A stretch of DNA of 64,000 nucleotides from Eudorina sp. 2006-703-Eu-15 (GCA_003117195.1 BDSI01000055.1:124001-188000); one strand, 5' to 3'; shown: positions 46,901 to 59,166, counted from the stretch's first letter. Made by a program: numbers and translations. The notes: generated from the letters alone by a model not told the origin.

Positions 46901-49900
46901 TGTCTGTCTGTTTGTTTGTCTGTCTATCTGTCTGTCTCCCCAGCGACCGCTCCTACATACGGCCCCTTGGGAGCCCCCCCCACACACACCCCGCGTCAAA
47001 GTATTCTCTGAACTCCACCTTTTGCGTTGCTACTGCTTGGGACCTAAAAGCAGCACATCAAATCCATTCCAGCAGCAGCCCATACATGGGATGACAAAGA
47101 CGCACACGGACCTAATACACTCCTTTCCTCAAGTATGTACACAGGCACAGAGACCTGCAAGCTGCTCGGCGACAAGAGTCGGCCCAGCTTCAACCCTACG
47201 TGGAAGTGCGGGGAGAGGTGAGCACACCACGACCTGCGCCCCGCGCGACCTCCCCACAAGCACCGCCCGGTGATGCCCCAACGCAACCTTGCCTGCGATG
47301 CATCAATGCTTCAGGGTTCCAGTCATCGCCACACGCCACCACGTCGCCTGATGTGCCCGTTCCATCTTCTCCGATGCCAATCACGCATCCTCCTGCCGTG
47401 CTGCGCCAGGATTCTATCCGCTGCGGCGACGAGCGCACTGGTAAGTTCTGTTGGTGTGTGCGGGCCGCCCCCTGGACGCCCAGACGGCCCTGCTTCGAGT
47501 GTCCGCGGCTCCGGCATCCCTCCCGACATGAATGTCGCCCGTCCGTCCAAGCCTGCTTGCCCCGGCTCCGCGCTCTGCGGCAGTGGTGCGGCCATCCAGC
47601 GGGCAAACCGTCTGGATAAACCGTCCCTGTGGCGCTCAACGAACCAACGAACCCCCAGCAGCAAACCCGTCGATGCCGCCCCCCGCTGTACATGTCTGCA
47701 ACCAAAGCAACGCCTGCTGCGGCGCAGCACCCCAACCCCCGCCTGATTCCCTGCCTCCCGACGCCGACATCCGCACCCTTGCCTGGACTCAAAAACGTTC
47801 CTGCAGCTGCTGCGATATGTTCACCGTCGCATCGACCAACACCAAGTTCATAACAATACCGGCACGTTCCTGTTGCTGTGCCTCGCCTGAACTCTGCACT
47901 CACGACTCGAATGACATGTAACAAACGAAGTACGCCCGGACGACGACCAGCACGAAGCCGCCGTACACGTTCGCAGAGAAATGTCAACACGTGCTACAGC
48001 CAGTGCGCACCCTCACCACTGTGGGGCCCTGCGCGTACGGCAACAACGAACCCTGCGCACATCCTCCGAAACCCTTGCGGGCGCGAGCGCGAGAGTGCAG
48101 ACAGTACTTAGCAGAAGGTGCCCGGGGTGACACAATATGCAGCCGTGCGCATTTCGCAGCAACCGCATCACCTCGCCTCCCGCCCCCGGCCCAAAACCAC
48201 ATGTTGACACAGCAAACAAGGGACCTGCAGGACCGCCGAGAGGGAGCCGCGGGCTGTGTCGCACATTTGCATGAACCCACTGAAGCCCTTTGCGGACCTA
48301 ACCACCTGGATGGGAGCCCTAAAACCCTACTCCCCTGCCCCCCAAGACAGATGCCCTGACATGAATCTCTACCTCCCCTGCTTTTGCGATGCCAGCCAAT
48401 GTATGTATACGGGCAGCGCCCTCAAGTAAATGAGTACTCGCATTCTTCTCTCCTGTAAGCGTGAATGGATGCGCGGACGGCCGCCGCCGCGGCCGCGGCC
48501 ACAGCCGACCCGTGGGCCATGTCCAGCCGCCGTCCCCGCCCGCCGACAGCGCCCGGGCCTGTCCACTAGCATCCCCCCCCGCGTGACGCCCGGTTGCCGC
48601 GCCTTGCCGCTGCGCCCACCCCACGCCACTAACGCTGCGGTGTGGTGCGTTGAAATGTGCCGTGCAGTGGCGTGGCGAGGCGGCTCCTGGCGATCTGCAA
48701 CCCTAACGAGGGCTTTGACCACCGCGCCAGCCGGACCTCGCCGCGTTGGGGCTGACGGCGGCGCCTCCATCCCGCCGCCTGTCCCAACTGCACACCCGAT
48801 TCCGCACCGTGTCAACTCAGGCGGCACCCCCACCTGGCGGCGCGTCATCGTCGCCGCCCGGCGAGCGACTCCACCGCGGCAAGCTCCCCAATACCGCCCC
48901 ACACGCGCCGCCAGAAGCGACCACCCTGTCGGACCCCGAGCGCGTTACCGCGGCGCGGGGGCGTTGGCCCCAGCTGCCCTCACAGCCACGCCCTCTCCGC
49001 TCGCCACAACCACCACGACTGACAGCACCGCGTCAAGCCTGACTGACAACTTGCGAAGCGGACAGCGAGGACAACGTAGCGGATCCTCCCCTCCTCTCCT
49101 CTCCCCGCCGGGGGGTTCCTCCTCTGACACAGCTGATACCACGGCCCCCTTCCCGGCTGTGCTGCTAACGTCCCGCAGCGGGTGACGTGCGAGGGGAGCG
49201 GGGGCGGCTGGGAGGGGACGTCCCGAGGCGCACCTGCACCTCCGCGGCCCTGACCCCCCCCGGATGGCAGCGTGAGGTCGGCAGCGCGCCTGTGTACGGC
49301 CATCCACCCCTACCCCTACCCCTACCCCCCCCCTCCTCCATACATCTTCCTCAAGTGCACAGGGCGGCCCACATGGGAAGGAAGGACGCGGGTGCGATGC
49401 GGGCGCGGGTGCGGAACTGCAGATGCGGGTGGTGCGGGTGCGGGTGCGAGAGCGCGACGGACCCTCGCACCCGCGAGCACACGCCAACCACCCAAGACCC
49501 GCGCGCGAGGTCGCAGGCCCGAGCCCTCCAGCCGACACAGCCCCATTCCCACAGTTGACTGCCAGTTGACTGTCAAACGACAACGGCCTAACGACCACTC
49601 GATGTGCACGAGGGCGCGCTGCAACCGGGTTCGGTGCGGGTGGTGCTGCAGCTGCCGGCGCTGCAGCCGGGCAGGAGCGAGCTCCGCGCGCACGAGCACA
49701 CAAGCGGCCACCGGCACGAGCGAGTACGCGCGCCCGACCGAGGGCTGCCTGCGCGAGCACGCGCGCGTGATGGAAGGGGTCACAAACAACAAACACACAC
49801 ATGCACACACATACACACACAGCCGCACCACGCATTGGACAACCCACACGGCGTCGGCGCCGCGCGCAAGTTGCGCAGTTCTCACCTCACTCTTCACACT

Positions 49901-50275
49901 CTTCAAAACTGGTCATGGTGTGTATTTCCCCCCCCCCCCACACACACAGTGCCCGCCTTCCTCCGGACTCTAGCGGTCCGTCCAAAATACTGTTCGCGGG
50001 GTGAGTTTCGGTCATTTTTTTCGGGGTGTGTGTGTGTGTGCCTCAGATCATTGCGAGACTGGATTGGATCCGCTTGGATGCAAGCCGCCGCGTGCTGTCT
50101 GCCAGAATGCCCACCACCACCTCGTAAGCAGCTCCTAGAGATCCACGCCGCCCTTCTTCACGTCGTCTCCTCGCTGCCCAAGCCTCCAACCGTCTCGTTC
50201 TACTTCGCGTCCCTTCGCCGCTGCCCCGGCAAAGTCTCAAACCATCCCATCCACCATCATGAGTGCATCGGGCAC
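43912..50275. other. AT-richer 5' region of metalloprotease D, then spacer without supported genes
   Basis: 43950-45000 is AT-richer and should contain the promoter of D. Two imperfect copies of GAAGGGCCTG(C/T)ACAACC lie at 46150-46245. Microsatellites include CA near 46590-46606, GTCT near 46875-46940 and CA near 49795-49820. Long frames on both strands at 46270-49200 cross these tracts, often lack an ATG and carry no domain I recognise, so none is called. Confidence 0.45.
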
Positions 50276-50584
50276 TTACGCGCGTTTGAGCCGGGGGCTC
50301 CGAACCGACTTGGGGCGCTTGGGCGCCTTGGGCCTCCGAGGCGGCGCCTGCGGCGTGTCCGGCGGGATGAAGTCAACCTGATTTGAATCCGCAGCAGTGT
50401 GCGCTTGAGTCGGCGGCGGCGGTGACGGCGGCGGCGGCATCGGCGGCGGGGGTGACGGCGGTGCCGGTGAAGGCGGCGGCGGCGAAGGCGGCAGGGGCGA
50501 CGGCGGCGGCGGCGAGGGCGGTGGTGGCGGCGGCACCGCCGGCGGTGGTGACTTAGCCGGCGGCCGCGACGGCCTTGGAGGAGG

Positions 50585-50615
<31 letters not shown>

Positions 50616-53600
50616 CAGATGCGGACAGCGGAATTCCTGTCGGTCCTCGGCGGCTTCCTAGCACCCGCCAACCCATTGATGGAACCCCACCAGTTGAAGC
50701 GATCTTGAGGAGGCGGTCGCGGCGGTCGTGGAGTGAACGTCCACGGCGGCGGCGGTGACGGTGGCGGCGGCGGCGGAGACTTGTTCAAGACGTACACGAA
50801 GGGGACTCGCGGGCGCCGACGCGGACTGGGTGAAGGCGGTGGCGACCGCGGAGGCGGGGAGCGGCTCGGAGATGGCGGGGGAGGCCGCCGTACAACCCTG
50901 TCCGGCGGCAGCGACCGTAAAAATGCCATCGGTGGCGGCGGCGGCGGCGGCGGGCGTGGCGGCGGCGGTGGTGGCGGGCTTGGCGGGGGAGGTGGTGGTG
51001 GGCTCGGTGGCGGTGGTGGCGGTGGGCTCGGTGGCGGCGGTGGTGGCGGGCTCGGCGGCGGCGGCGGCGGAGGGCTTGGCGGCGGCGGTGGTGGCGGGCG
51101 CGGCGGAGGTGGTGGCGGTGGGCTCGGCGGTGGCGGTGGCGGCGGTGAAGGCGGCGGCGGTGAAGGTGGCGGCGGCGAAGGTGGTGGCGGCGGCGGCGGC
51201 CGCCGCGGCGGCGCCCGCATCGAGCCGCCGAAGGCGCCGCGCGGCGGCGGCGGCGGCGGGGGCGGCGGCCGCGACTTCGGCGGCCGCTTGTCGTCCGAGT
51301 ATGTACCCGTCGGCATCCTGTCCCTGCAATCGGGGTCCTGCTCGTCCGCCAGGCCGTCGCAGTCGTCGTCCAGGCCGTCGCCGCAGGTCACCTCCTGCGC
51401 GGCGGCGCGCCGGCAGAACGTCGCGTAGGCGCCCGCCCGGCTGTCCCAGTCCACGAAGTTGATCACCAGGCCGCTCCGCGGCTCCACGTAGGTGTCCCCC
51501 AGCTCCACATCCGCCAACAGCACCGTCCGCACGTACGTGTTGGTGACGGTGCCGTTCCAGCTGTGCACCACGATGAACGGCTGGCCGTTCTGCCAGGAGA
51601 AGTACGGCAGATCGTACGGCTGCGCGTTGATGCGCGCTGAGATGTACAGCTTGGTCTCGCCGGGCAGGCCGGACAGGTCCGCGAGCACGAAGCTCAGCTG
51701 GGTGGTGAGCTGCGGCGGGATGGTGAGCACCTGCTGGACCCCGATGTCAAGGTCGTCGTCGGTCAGCTGCTGGAGCGGCTGGCCCCAGCCCAGCTGCCAC
51801 ATGTGCGGCGCGTTGGGGCAGCGGATACCCTGGCCGCCCGTCGCGCCCATGGGGCAGGTGTGGTCGCACTGGTCGTACAGGTCGCAACCGCCGGGGATGT
51901 CCGCGTGCGCCATGCCCAGCGTGTGGCCCACCTCGTGGAACAGGATCTCGATATTGCCGAAGCTGTCCCCTGACCACCAGATGAGGCCCGTGCCCCAGGT
52001 GTTGTTGCCGGTGTAGGAGCGCAGCCAGGGGCCGATGGATGCGGAGCCGGAGACTCCGTTGCAGCCTGCGCGGCAGCGCATGCCGTAGCGAGCTGGTCGC
52101 ACATCGGAGTCCACGGAATGGGACTCAGCAGGTCGTCCGGTGATTCTTTTACTGTTATTCACACACATACACGCACGCACGCACACACACACACACACAC
52201 GCACTCCTGTGCTGCCTCCCTAACACACGCACGCACGCACTCACCCCCACGCAGACACACACGAGCTGCTCAGTTTTTGCTTTCTTGTCACACACACACA
52301 CACACACACAAAAATATGGTAAGTATATTGATGCTTGGTTTGGGTCGGGCGGGTCTCATATCTAAACACACACCCAAACAGGCATCTGTTCGGAGCCGCC
52401 GTGCCCATGGCACACATCACGCGTCCTGGCTTGCGTGCCGACGAAGAGCCACAATCACGGTTCTGTCAGGGGCGTTTCTTCGCAGAATACACCCCCACAC
52501 ACATGCGCATTCTTACCCGCCGCTGGTCTGATCCCGCCCCCGTGCCCTGGCCCGTATGCCGTCACCGTACACGGCAGACATCCGTACGTCCTCCGTACCC
52601 GCCGTACTCACCATCGTATCTCGCTAGGTAGCCAGACGGGAACAGCATGATCTTGTGGTGGTAGTCCGAGGCGGTGATGCCCTGCTCCGCCGCCAGGGCA
52701 TCCAGGTAGTAGTGCCACTTGAGCATGTTATCGTTCTTGCAAGAGTTTGTGTCGAAACGGTTGCCGGAGGGGAAGGTGAAGGGCAGGTTGAGCTGGCCAT
52801 TGCAGGGGATGTTGATCGGGCCCAGGACCTTGAGCTGCGAGGGCTGCCTGACGGAGACTTGCCTGTACGAGCAAGTGTCGTACAAGCCGGACAGCGAGCG
52901 GCCGGACGGGTCGCCGTTCCCGAAGAAGAAGTTGGTGACGGCCTGCATGTGTACGACGTGTACGACGTCAAAAAGGCGGCCGCGGCAGAGCAAGCGCAGG
53001 CGCGGCGCAGCGCACGCACACACACACACACACGCATTCACAAACCAGGGGTTAAATCCCGCCATTGTTTCTGCGTCTGCCATTTCACAGAGCGGTGCGC
53101 CTAGTGGCGGGGTGCAACGGGGGCGATATGGCAGAGGGGAACGTTAGCTCGGCTGCTCTCATTCGGCCCGCACGACCCGATAGCGGGGATGCTAGCGGCG
53201 AGGGCCCCGCTTGATTCATCGGAGGCTGCCGGGTGCCCCTCTCGGGTGGCGCAGCCACACCAAAGCTGCGCGAATCTCCCGGATCAGAGCAGAGACGTGG
53301 GGGTCATGAACTGCCACCCGGCGCCAGCCAATCCAGAGCCGGGCTGAGAGCCCCAGCTACCTGCCCCGGCGCGTTGCGACCGCAGCTCAAGGCCGTGATC
53401 TTCTGCTGCGTCACGTCTGACTCTGGCAGCTCGTGCTGATTCGGAGAAGCCTCCGTCAGCCCCAGGCGCAAGTGGCCGTCAAACCACTTCGGCCCATGGG
53501 GGAGCCTTTGCGTGCCCCCGCCGTAACTGCACGAGGGCCCGCCGCGCGCATACGCCCGTGCTCGGGCAGCTTCCTTGGCATATGGTTGCATGTCCGATCT

Positions 53601-54307
53601 GTCCGCGTGTTTTTTGCGCCACTCACATCCTGCGTAGCCGACGCGCCCATCGAGTAGCCGCACATCGTCACGATGTACAGCAGGAAGGTGGGCTTGGCGG
53701 GCCCGGTGATCGTGTTGCCGTACAGTATCCTTCGGTGGTGGTCCTGCCCCTGCGCCGCGAACAAGGGTGCCTGGCACGAGTACATCACTCCGCCGACGAT
53801 TCGGTCGTAGGCGATCTCCACGGGAACGCCGGAGGGCACTCGATCGAAAAAAAGATCAGCGCAGAAGCTGATCCGGTACATGCTGCCGCCGTCGGTTGCC
53901 AGGTAGAAGATCTCCTCATCTTCCAGGCCCGGCGCGGACGACGTCATGATGTAAAGTAGTTGGCCTGAGCAGCAGTTTGGGCAGAGCCAGGCGTTTTCGG
54001 CATGTGGTGCGACTGGTGCTTCTTGGAGTAAGCGTAGCAGGCAGCATGGAGGTGAGTGGAAGGGAAGGCGCTGTGCAAGGCGAAGGTGGGTTGGGTAGAG
54101 TGCGATGGGCGCATGGCCGGAGAGCAGTATTTAAGTAGGTAGGTGCAGCAGGTAGGTGAGGTCGCCCTCACCCGTCGCGGTGCCGGGCTGGTCGCTGTCC
54201 GCGACCTGGGCTTGAGCGCCGCCAAGTAAGAAATACGTTGCAAGCGCACATAGCAGCACGCCGAGCTGGGCCAGCGGAGCGCACCGCCGTGCGCTGAAGC
54301 CGCTCAT
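50276..54307 (-). CDS. Metalloprotease E: secreted gametolysin-like M11 peptidase with proline-rich tail
   Basis: Four exons on the minus strand: 54172-54307, 53627-53964, 52612-52942 and 50276-52065, giving 864 residues with phases 1,0,1. ATG at 54307 starts a clear signal peptide (LGVLLCALATYFLLGG, then AQAQ). The N-terminal domain has HRRILYG and YIVTMCGY. HEVGHTLGMAH lies at about 312-322, with CPMG and RCPNAPHMWQLGWGQP uninterrupted by an intron, as in C. CGDGLDDDCDGLADEQDPDC is at about 496-515. The tail contains long Ser-(Pro)n blocks and ends in a basic, non-repetitive segment (PKRPKSVRSPRLKRA). It is the first gene of the array in the direction of transcription and closest in sequence to C by eye. 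Confidence 0.92.
52160..52312. repeat. CA/CGCA microsatellite cluster in intron 3 of metalloprotease E
   Basis: Several (CA)n and (CGCA)n runs flank GCACTCCTGTGCTGCCTCCC, a version of the CA-tailed repeat core found at 18.7 and 23.3 kb. Confidence 0.85.
52336..52375 (+). repeat. GGGTCTC(A/T)TATC-CA repeat, copy 2
   Basis: TTTGGGTCGGGCGGGTCTCA then TATCTAAACACACAC. Best match is the inverted copy at 58150-58205. Intron 3 of metalloprotease E. Confidence 0.7.
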
Positions 54308-55529
54308 CTGGGCGCAAAAATCAAGCGGCGCGGATCTCGCGCGCTGTCCACACAGATCAGAGTACCTTAAACATTCACTTCTGCTAAGCACCTGCAGGCG
54401 GCAGGTCGTGGACGATTTGAGGATAAGCTCTAGCCGCCGTTCAAACGCCACGATCAAACAAAGGGCCTGTTATCACTTCGAACACTGGCCAGCTACTCGT
54501 TGCCATGTGCCGTGTCAGAACTCACTATGTGACGCCTTCAATAAAAGCGAAACAGGCTGACCACCCAAAAACAGCATCAGACGGTCATGTCGAACACTGA
54601 GTAAGTGTCATTTAATCTTTAATACTCGCTGCAAGTTCTTTCCATTCTGAAAAAACAAATGTGTGCTTCCACTTTTGGCCTGTCGCAAAAAAGCGCACAA
54701 GTGGATTACGGGAGCTATTCGCCTACCTACGAAGCAGGGGACAAAGCACTAGAATATTTATCCAACAATATTGGTATTCACAAAACATTACTGATTCCAT
54801 CAAGAGCCCTGGCCATACCGCTGTTCGTATCCCTTCGCCCAGCAACCATTGCGATCCGGAACGCAAATCCAACGTTCCTGGGGCATCTGCGTCTGGTTCC
54901 GGCGTCAAGACTTCTTCAGAACTTCAAATTTGCATTATTAATAAACTTGATGCTTACGTATTCACAAAGCACTTACTGCCAAAATCATCCGTGTACTCTG
55001 TCGAACCCGTTCACAACTTTGCCAGCCCGTTAATTTTTTTTGTTAGTGCAATGAAGCAAACTAAAATTTGCACAATATTTCTTTGTGCATGACAGCTATT
55101 AATTTGATTAGTGTCATCGAACCTAGCGTACGTTTACTACTTGTTACATTTCATAAAGTAGTAAGGGTGCTCCATTTCTACTAACATTTCGGTTCAAGCC
55201 TGCAGTTATAAAGTAATGCGGCAAACAGCTTCACGCCTCAAAAACGGTTTCCAGAAAACGCCGACAAAACAAGGGCTAGCTAGGCGCCAGCTCTTCAGTG
55301 TAAATACGTCAATTAGAATGATTGTTTCAACATTTTAACGATGATGTCGAATGTCGTCAGTAAGGCAAAATTAGCGCTGAGGTAATCAATATATGGCTGT
55401 ACAGGTATCATCTTTTACATGTTAGGCCTAATTTAATTTCAATACAGACGAGGTTCCAGCAACGTATTGGGCGCCTCTGCGTGCAGTCAATACAAAGGCC
55501 CGTGTAAACAATCTCAATGTCAAGCATTC
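54308..55529. promoter_or_regulatory. AT-richer intergenic region between metalloprotease E and the UPF0587 gene
   Basis: The genes on either side point away from each other, so this stretch probably contains the promoter of E and, if the candidate first exon at 55530 is right, that of the UPF0587 gene too. 54600-55450 is strongly AT-rich. No TATA element is assigned. Confidence 0.4.
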
Positions 55530-55572
55530 ATGCCAGCTGTTAGCATTAAAGTTGCGTTATACAATGCTACCT
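55530..55572 (+). CDS. Candidate first exon of the UPF0587/CZIB gene
   Basis: ATG at 55530 opens MPAVSIKVALYNAT, which matches by eye the pattern of CZIB-family N-termini (a beta strand of the form xLxLKAxLENxT). The only donor close by is gt at 55573 (GTCAGG), which is weak. The next exon, expected to carry the segment ending near a Trp before the first CxxC position, was not found between 55573 and 56990. Low confidence. Confidence 0.35.
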
Positions 55573-56994
55573 GTCAGGGCTGCCCCAGCCGCGCTGATAA
55601 CCGGCGTACTGCGCGTGTCAGCTACGGGATGCTAGGCCAACAGCCGACGTCTTTACCGCGACAGTCGCTTGTAGACGCCTCCCAGGAAGGCGGAGTGAAT
55701 AAAACAAGGTTACAGCGCAGTGATTGGCCCATGCATTCCAGAGCAGCGTCAGAGCGTCAGAGCGATACCCATGCACGAACCCTGGCAGTGCAGCTGATAC
55801 GGCACGTAAGGGCGACCGGCGGGCGGCGCCTCGACACGGATTTACCAAACCCGCGTGACGTAAACGCGCTTTCGCCCGTCAAGGGTGCCAGCTTCACCCG
55901 TTACTGAAACTGCTGAGGCGGCTGAGGCGTCCAGGCCATCGGTGGCTTGCAGGTCAGACCGGGAGCTGCGTCACGCCCGCGTGATGTCGGCAGCGATGCT
56001 GGGCGCGGCAGGTGATCACCGAGCTCGCTGGTGGCCGCGTCACGGCAGGCCTGAGGGGTACACAGGTGTGTGCATGCGCGTCAGGGAGACCTGCCTGCTG
56101 GCGGCTCCTCGCCCATCAGCACTCGCACCCTCGCGCCTTCACCACTGGATCGCAAACACAAGGGAGGATTCGCCTCGACCGACGTTGGAAGGCGTGCGCG
56201 CGTGCATGTTGCCGTCCGTGCAGGGCTGCCGATGACACGCATGCAAAATAACGTGTGAGCGTTTCCCAAGCGCTTGCTCCACAGCAGTTCGTGCACCTTG
56301 GCAGCAACGGGCCCGGTGTAACTCAAAAGCACATGCGTAACAGGTTTGCATGGTCCGGCCCTATCCTGCAGATGTGTGCGTTGACCAGGGGTGATCTTTC
56401 CAACGCCCCACGGCTCGCTGCAAACACGTGCGCTCAGCTGCACGCTTGTTACACGTGCAGCGTCAAGATGAGGGAGTGGCTTGCGTCATGCAGTTATCAG
56501 CACCGGGCTGCATGCGGACGGTGTGGCTCTGGGGCATGGCGGGTTGGCGGCCTTGCGGTGAGTACGGGCAGTTTGAACGGCTGCCTTTATGCAGACGACT
56601 TTTCAGAAAAATTGTCGATTTTCGCTTTCTTTGTTGACCGGACTCTCAGCGGTAGTAATTGCGACCTTGCAACTCAAAACGGCTAGGACAAGGCACGATG
56701 CCGGCAAGTCAAAGCCGCACAGCGCGACGTCGTTGCATTTATTTTGGTAGATGACTGGACAAATGTATTGTCGTGACAGGTGTTCCTCTTGTGCATCCGC
56801 GCGGAGTTGGACAATGTGGAGAGCCTGTCAATACCTTCAACAGCGCACTTCTGCCTGGACGTAAGGCATGAACACATCACAGCGCGAACATCATTTTCTT
56901 CCATTTGCCAGCTGATTGGAGCGTGTGCCCCGATCGTCCCCGTCTAACGGTTGCCGTCCCACTGACGCACGGCCCCCATTGCGATGTCCCACAG

Positions 56995-58428
56995 GTGAAG
57001 GAGAGCGCGGGTTCGGAAGAGAAGAAGGGCATTTACGTGACGTCAACAGAAACGCATGAGCTCACGGGGAGTAAAGGCACTGCAAACCTGGTCATGAAGT
57101 TTGCGAAGGGAAGCAAGAAGGAGGCCAGCATCAACGTGCAGGAAATTAAAGGCGTCACGCGCGCTTACACAGGCGAGGAACAATTCCAGGAGGGCAAGAG
57201 TTGTAGGCATCTCCTTCTGGGCAGGCGGGGAAGGCACCAAGGCCTCTCCTGCTGGGGAACGGGGGGACCCGGCGAGGGGTCCGTGGGGTCACACGTACGG
57301 AACGAGTAGGCCAGTGGGCAGGCCCGCGTCCACAGCAAGCCCTGGGAGCTTCATGCGGCCGGCGGGGTGGATCCCAGGCCGCCACGGCCTCTTGGGGGGA
57401 GGAGAACTTTTGAATCCCTTGCAGACCCGGCCCTGACTCGGATCCTGGCCGGCGGCCCGCGGCCGCCGTCCGACCCATCCCCGCAGCTGACGACGACGGC
57501 AAGTTTGTGCCCATCGTTGCGTTCGAGTGCCGAGGGCTCGAACCCATCGGCTTCCACCCCGAGGTGAGTCTGTCGGGGGACCCGGGGCGGAGGAAGGGGC
57601 GGCGTGTGGGTTGTCGGCTGCTGCTCCGTGCAGCCCTGTGGTGATTACGGCTGTGGATAATGGTTTATTTTTACGGCTTACGGGTTACAGCCTGGTGGAT
57701 ACGGCTGTGCCAGCGCTGGTGGGCCACCATGGAGGTGCTGTGCGTGCTGAGGGGCTGGGCATGTATGAGTGAGCCTACTTGAGCAACCTGACCGACCCAA
57801 ACCAGTTACCAGCAGCGTGGGTATGTGCTTGTGTGTTAGCAAGGAGAAAAGCTGAGCCGCGAATAAGCAGAACCGTGTCCAGCAATGCAACCGACGACTG
57901 AGACCGAGGCCAGAGTTACCAATATGCCAGGGCGAATTATGTCGACCATAAGTAGTCCCAAGGTGGTGTAGTCCGTGATGCTGCAGCGCCCCGTGTCGTT
58001 GTCGCGCGCCGGTGGGCGCCGTGACGCCAGCAGAAGTAGCGGCTATGACGTCGTAGGCTAATGCAGACGAAACTCTGCTAAACTACCTACTGATCCTAAG
58101 GTGCAGCAAAAGCAAGGGCGTATGCGTCAACAGCGCGTGCAATGCCGACATGTGCTTGTGTGTGCGTGAGTTTAGATAAGAGACCCGACCGACCCAAAGC
58201 AAGCACTGCTTGTGTGTGAATAAGCAAAGTAAAGTTCTGGGCACGAGCCGACTGAAGGATCAAACGGCCGACACGCAGGGCGAGTGGCGGGTTGTGAGCA
58301 CAGGCGGCACCAAGTACGACAACGTGGATCTCAAAGAGACGGAGTGGAGCGACTACTGCGAGAAGGCGGCGGCGAGTGTGGGGATCTACAGCTTTGAATC
58401 GAAATTCGAGCTGCACAGGGGCTCATGA
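56995..58428 (+). CDS. UPF0587 / CXXC zinc-binding protein (CZIB, DUF866) family, C-terminal exons
   Basis: Three exons: 56995-57199 (or -57202), 57487-57563 and 58279-58428, phases 1 then 0, stop TGA at 58426. They encode GSKGTANLVMKF, then FVPIVAFECRGLEPIGFHP, then NVDLKETEWSDYCEKAAASV and GIYSFESKF. These match the eukaryotic family of human C1orf123 (CZIB), which has VEFECRGLEP and a WTDYDEKAQESVGIYE ending. In that family two CxxC pairs bind zinc. Here the second pair, expected after GTANLVMK, reads FAKGSKKE without Cys, and the first is absent from VKESAGSEEKKG unless it lies in the preceding exon. The 5' part is not securely placed. Its cellular role in algae is unknown. It converges on the transporter gene to its right. 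Confidence 0.82.
58150..58205 (-). repeat. GGGTCTC(A/T)TATC-CA repeat, inverted copy in last intron of the UPF0587 gene
   Basis: Minus strand reads TTTGGGTCGGTCGGGTCTCT then TATCTAAACTCACGCACAC, very close to 52336-52375. A weaker relative (TTTGGGTCGGTCAGG) lies inverted at about 57780-57840 in the same intron. Confidence 0.7.
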
Positions 58429-58968
58429 GTCAGCCCACAGGGGGCCCCGCCTTGAATGCAACGACCCCGTCGAACCCGACCCGACTTGACCCGATTTGAC
58501 CTGATCTGATCCGACCCGACCCAAACCAACCCACGGATCAATTGGACTTCAAATTTCAGCCTGGTGAACTCGTGTGAGCGCGTGTGTGCCGACCAGGAAC
58601 CAGTTAGGCCAGGCGCTTCGGCAGAGGGTCTGCCTGTCACTGCCGACGGTATGGCTTGAACCTGCCGGGGTCGGCCGGGGAGGCTGTGATGGCCTCGCTT
58701 GGGCGTTTTCCAACAAATGCATGCTTCATCGGACCCCGTACCTCGGACCTTATGGAACTTTGTTTCTCTTTAGGTCAGTCGCTGCTGAGAACGTGCGCAG
58801 CATGGCGGCACGTTTGGGGCGTCGTGGGCCATCGGGGCGCCGCACCGGAGATGGGAACCTGGCATGTGTCGACGTGTCACCTAGTGTGCAACACGGGACC
58901 CGCGGACTGTGAGATGCGCACCCGAAACCGCCGTCGTTGCGTCTGTTCGCTTTGTTCAACAAAAACGA

Positions 58969-58973
58969 TGTAA
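58969..58973 (+). terminator. Candidate poly(A) signal TGTAA of the UPF0587 gene
   Basis: First clear TGTAA on the plus strand about 540 bases after the stop codon. That is a long but not unusual 3'UTR for volvocine algae. Confidence 0.45.
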
Positions 58974-59166
58974 GGACTACATTTGTTATAATTGACACGA
59001 TGTATGGTATTGGGCTGCGCTAAGGTGTCTGCTTGTTACGGTCTATTCGTAACCGCCGTAACAGCCCGTGACGGGACGTTCCGGAACCTGCCTCGGGCGC
59101 CAATGGCAACGCAGCTTGGGTCGATATATCAAACGGGGCCCTGGTATGCACCGTTGATCCTTTTTT

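Noticed and set aside
46270..47094. 274-codon plus-strand frame
   Set aside because: It runs through CA and GTCT microsatellites (His-Thr and Leu-Ser-Val-Cys runs), which is typical of chance frames in GC-rich DNA.
47196..47990. 264-codon frame on the minus strand
   Set aside because: It begins at TTG rather than ATG, has overlapping frames on the other strand, and shows no domain, leader or splice pattern.
48430..49185. Pro/Arg-rich 251-codon plus-strand frame
   Set aside because: Composition follows local GC content, it has no recognisable motif, and an equally long frame lies on the opposite strand.
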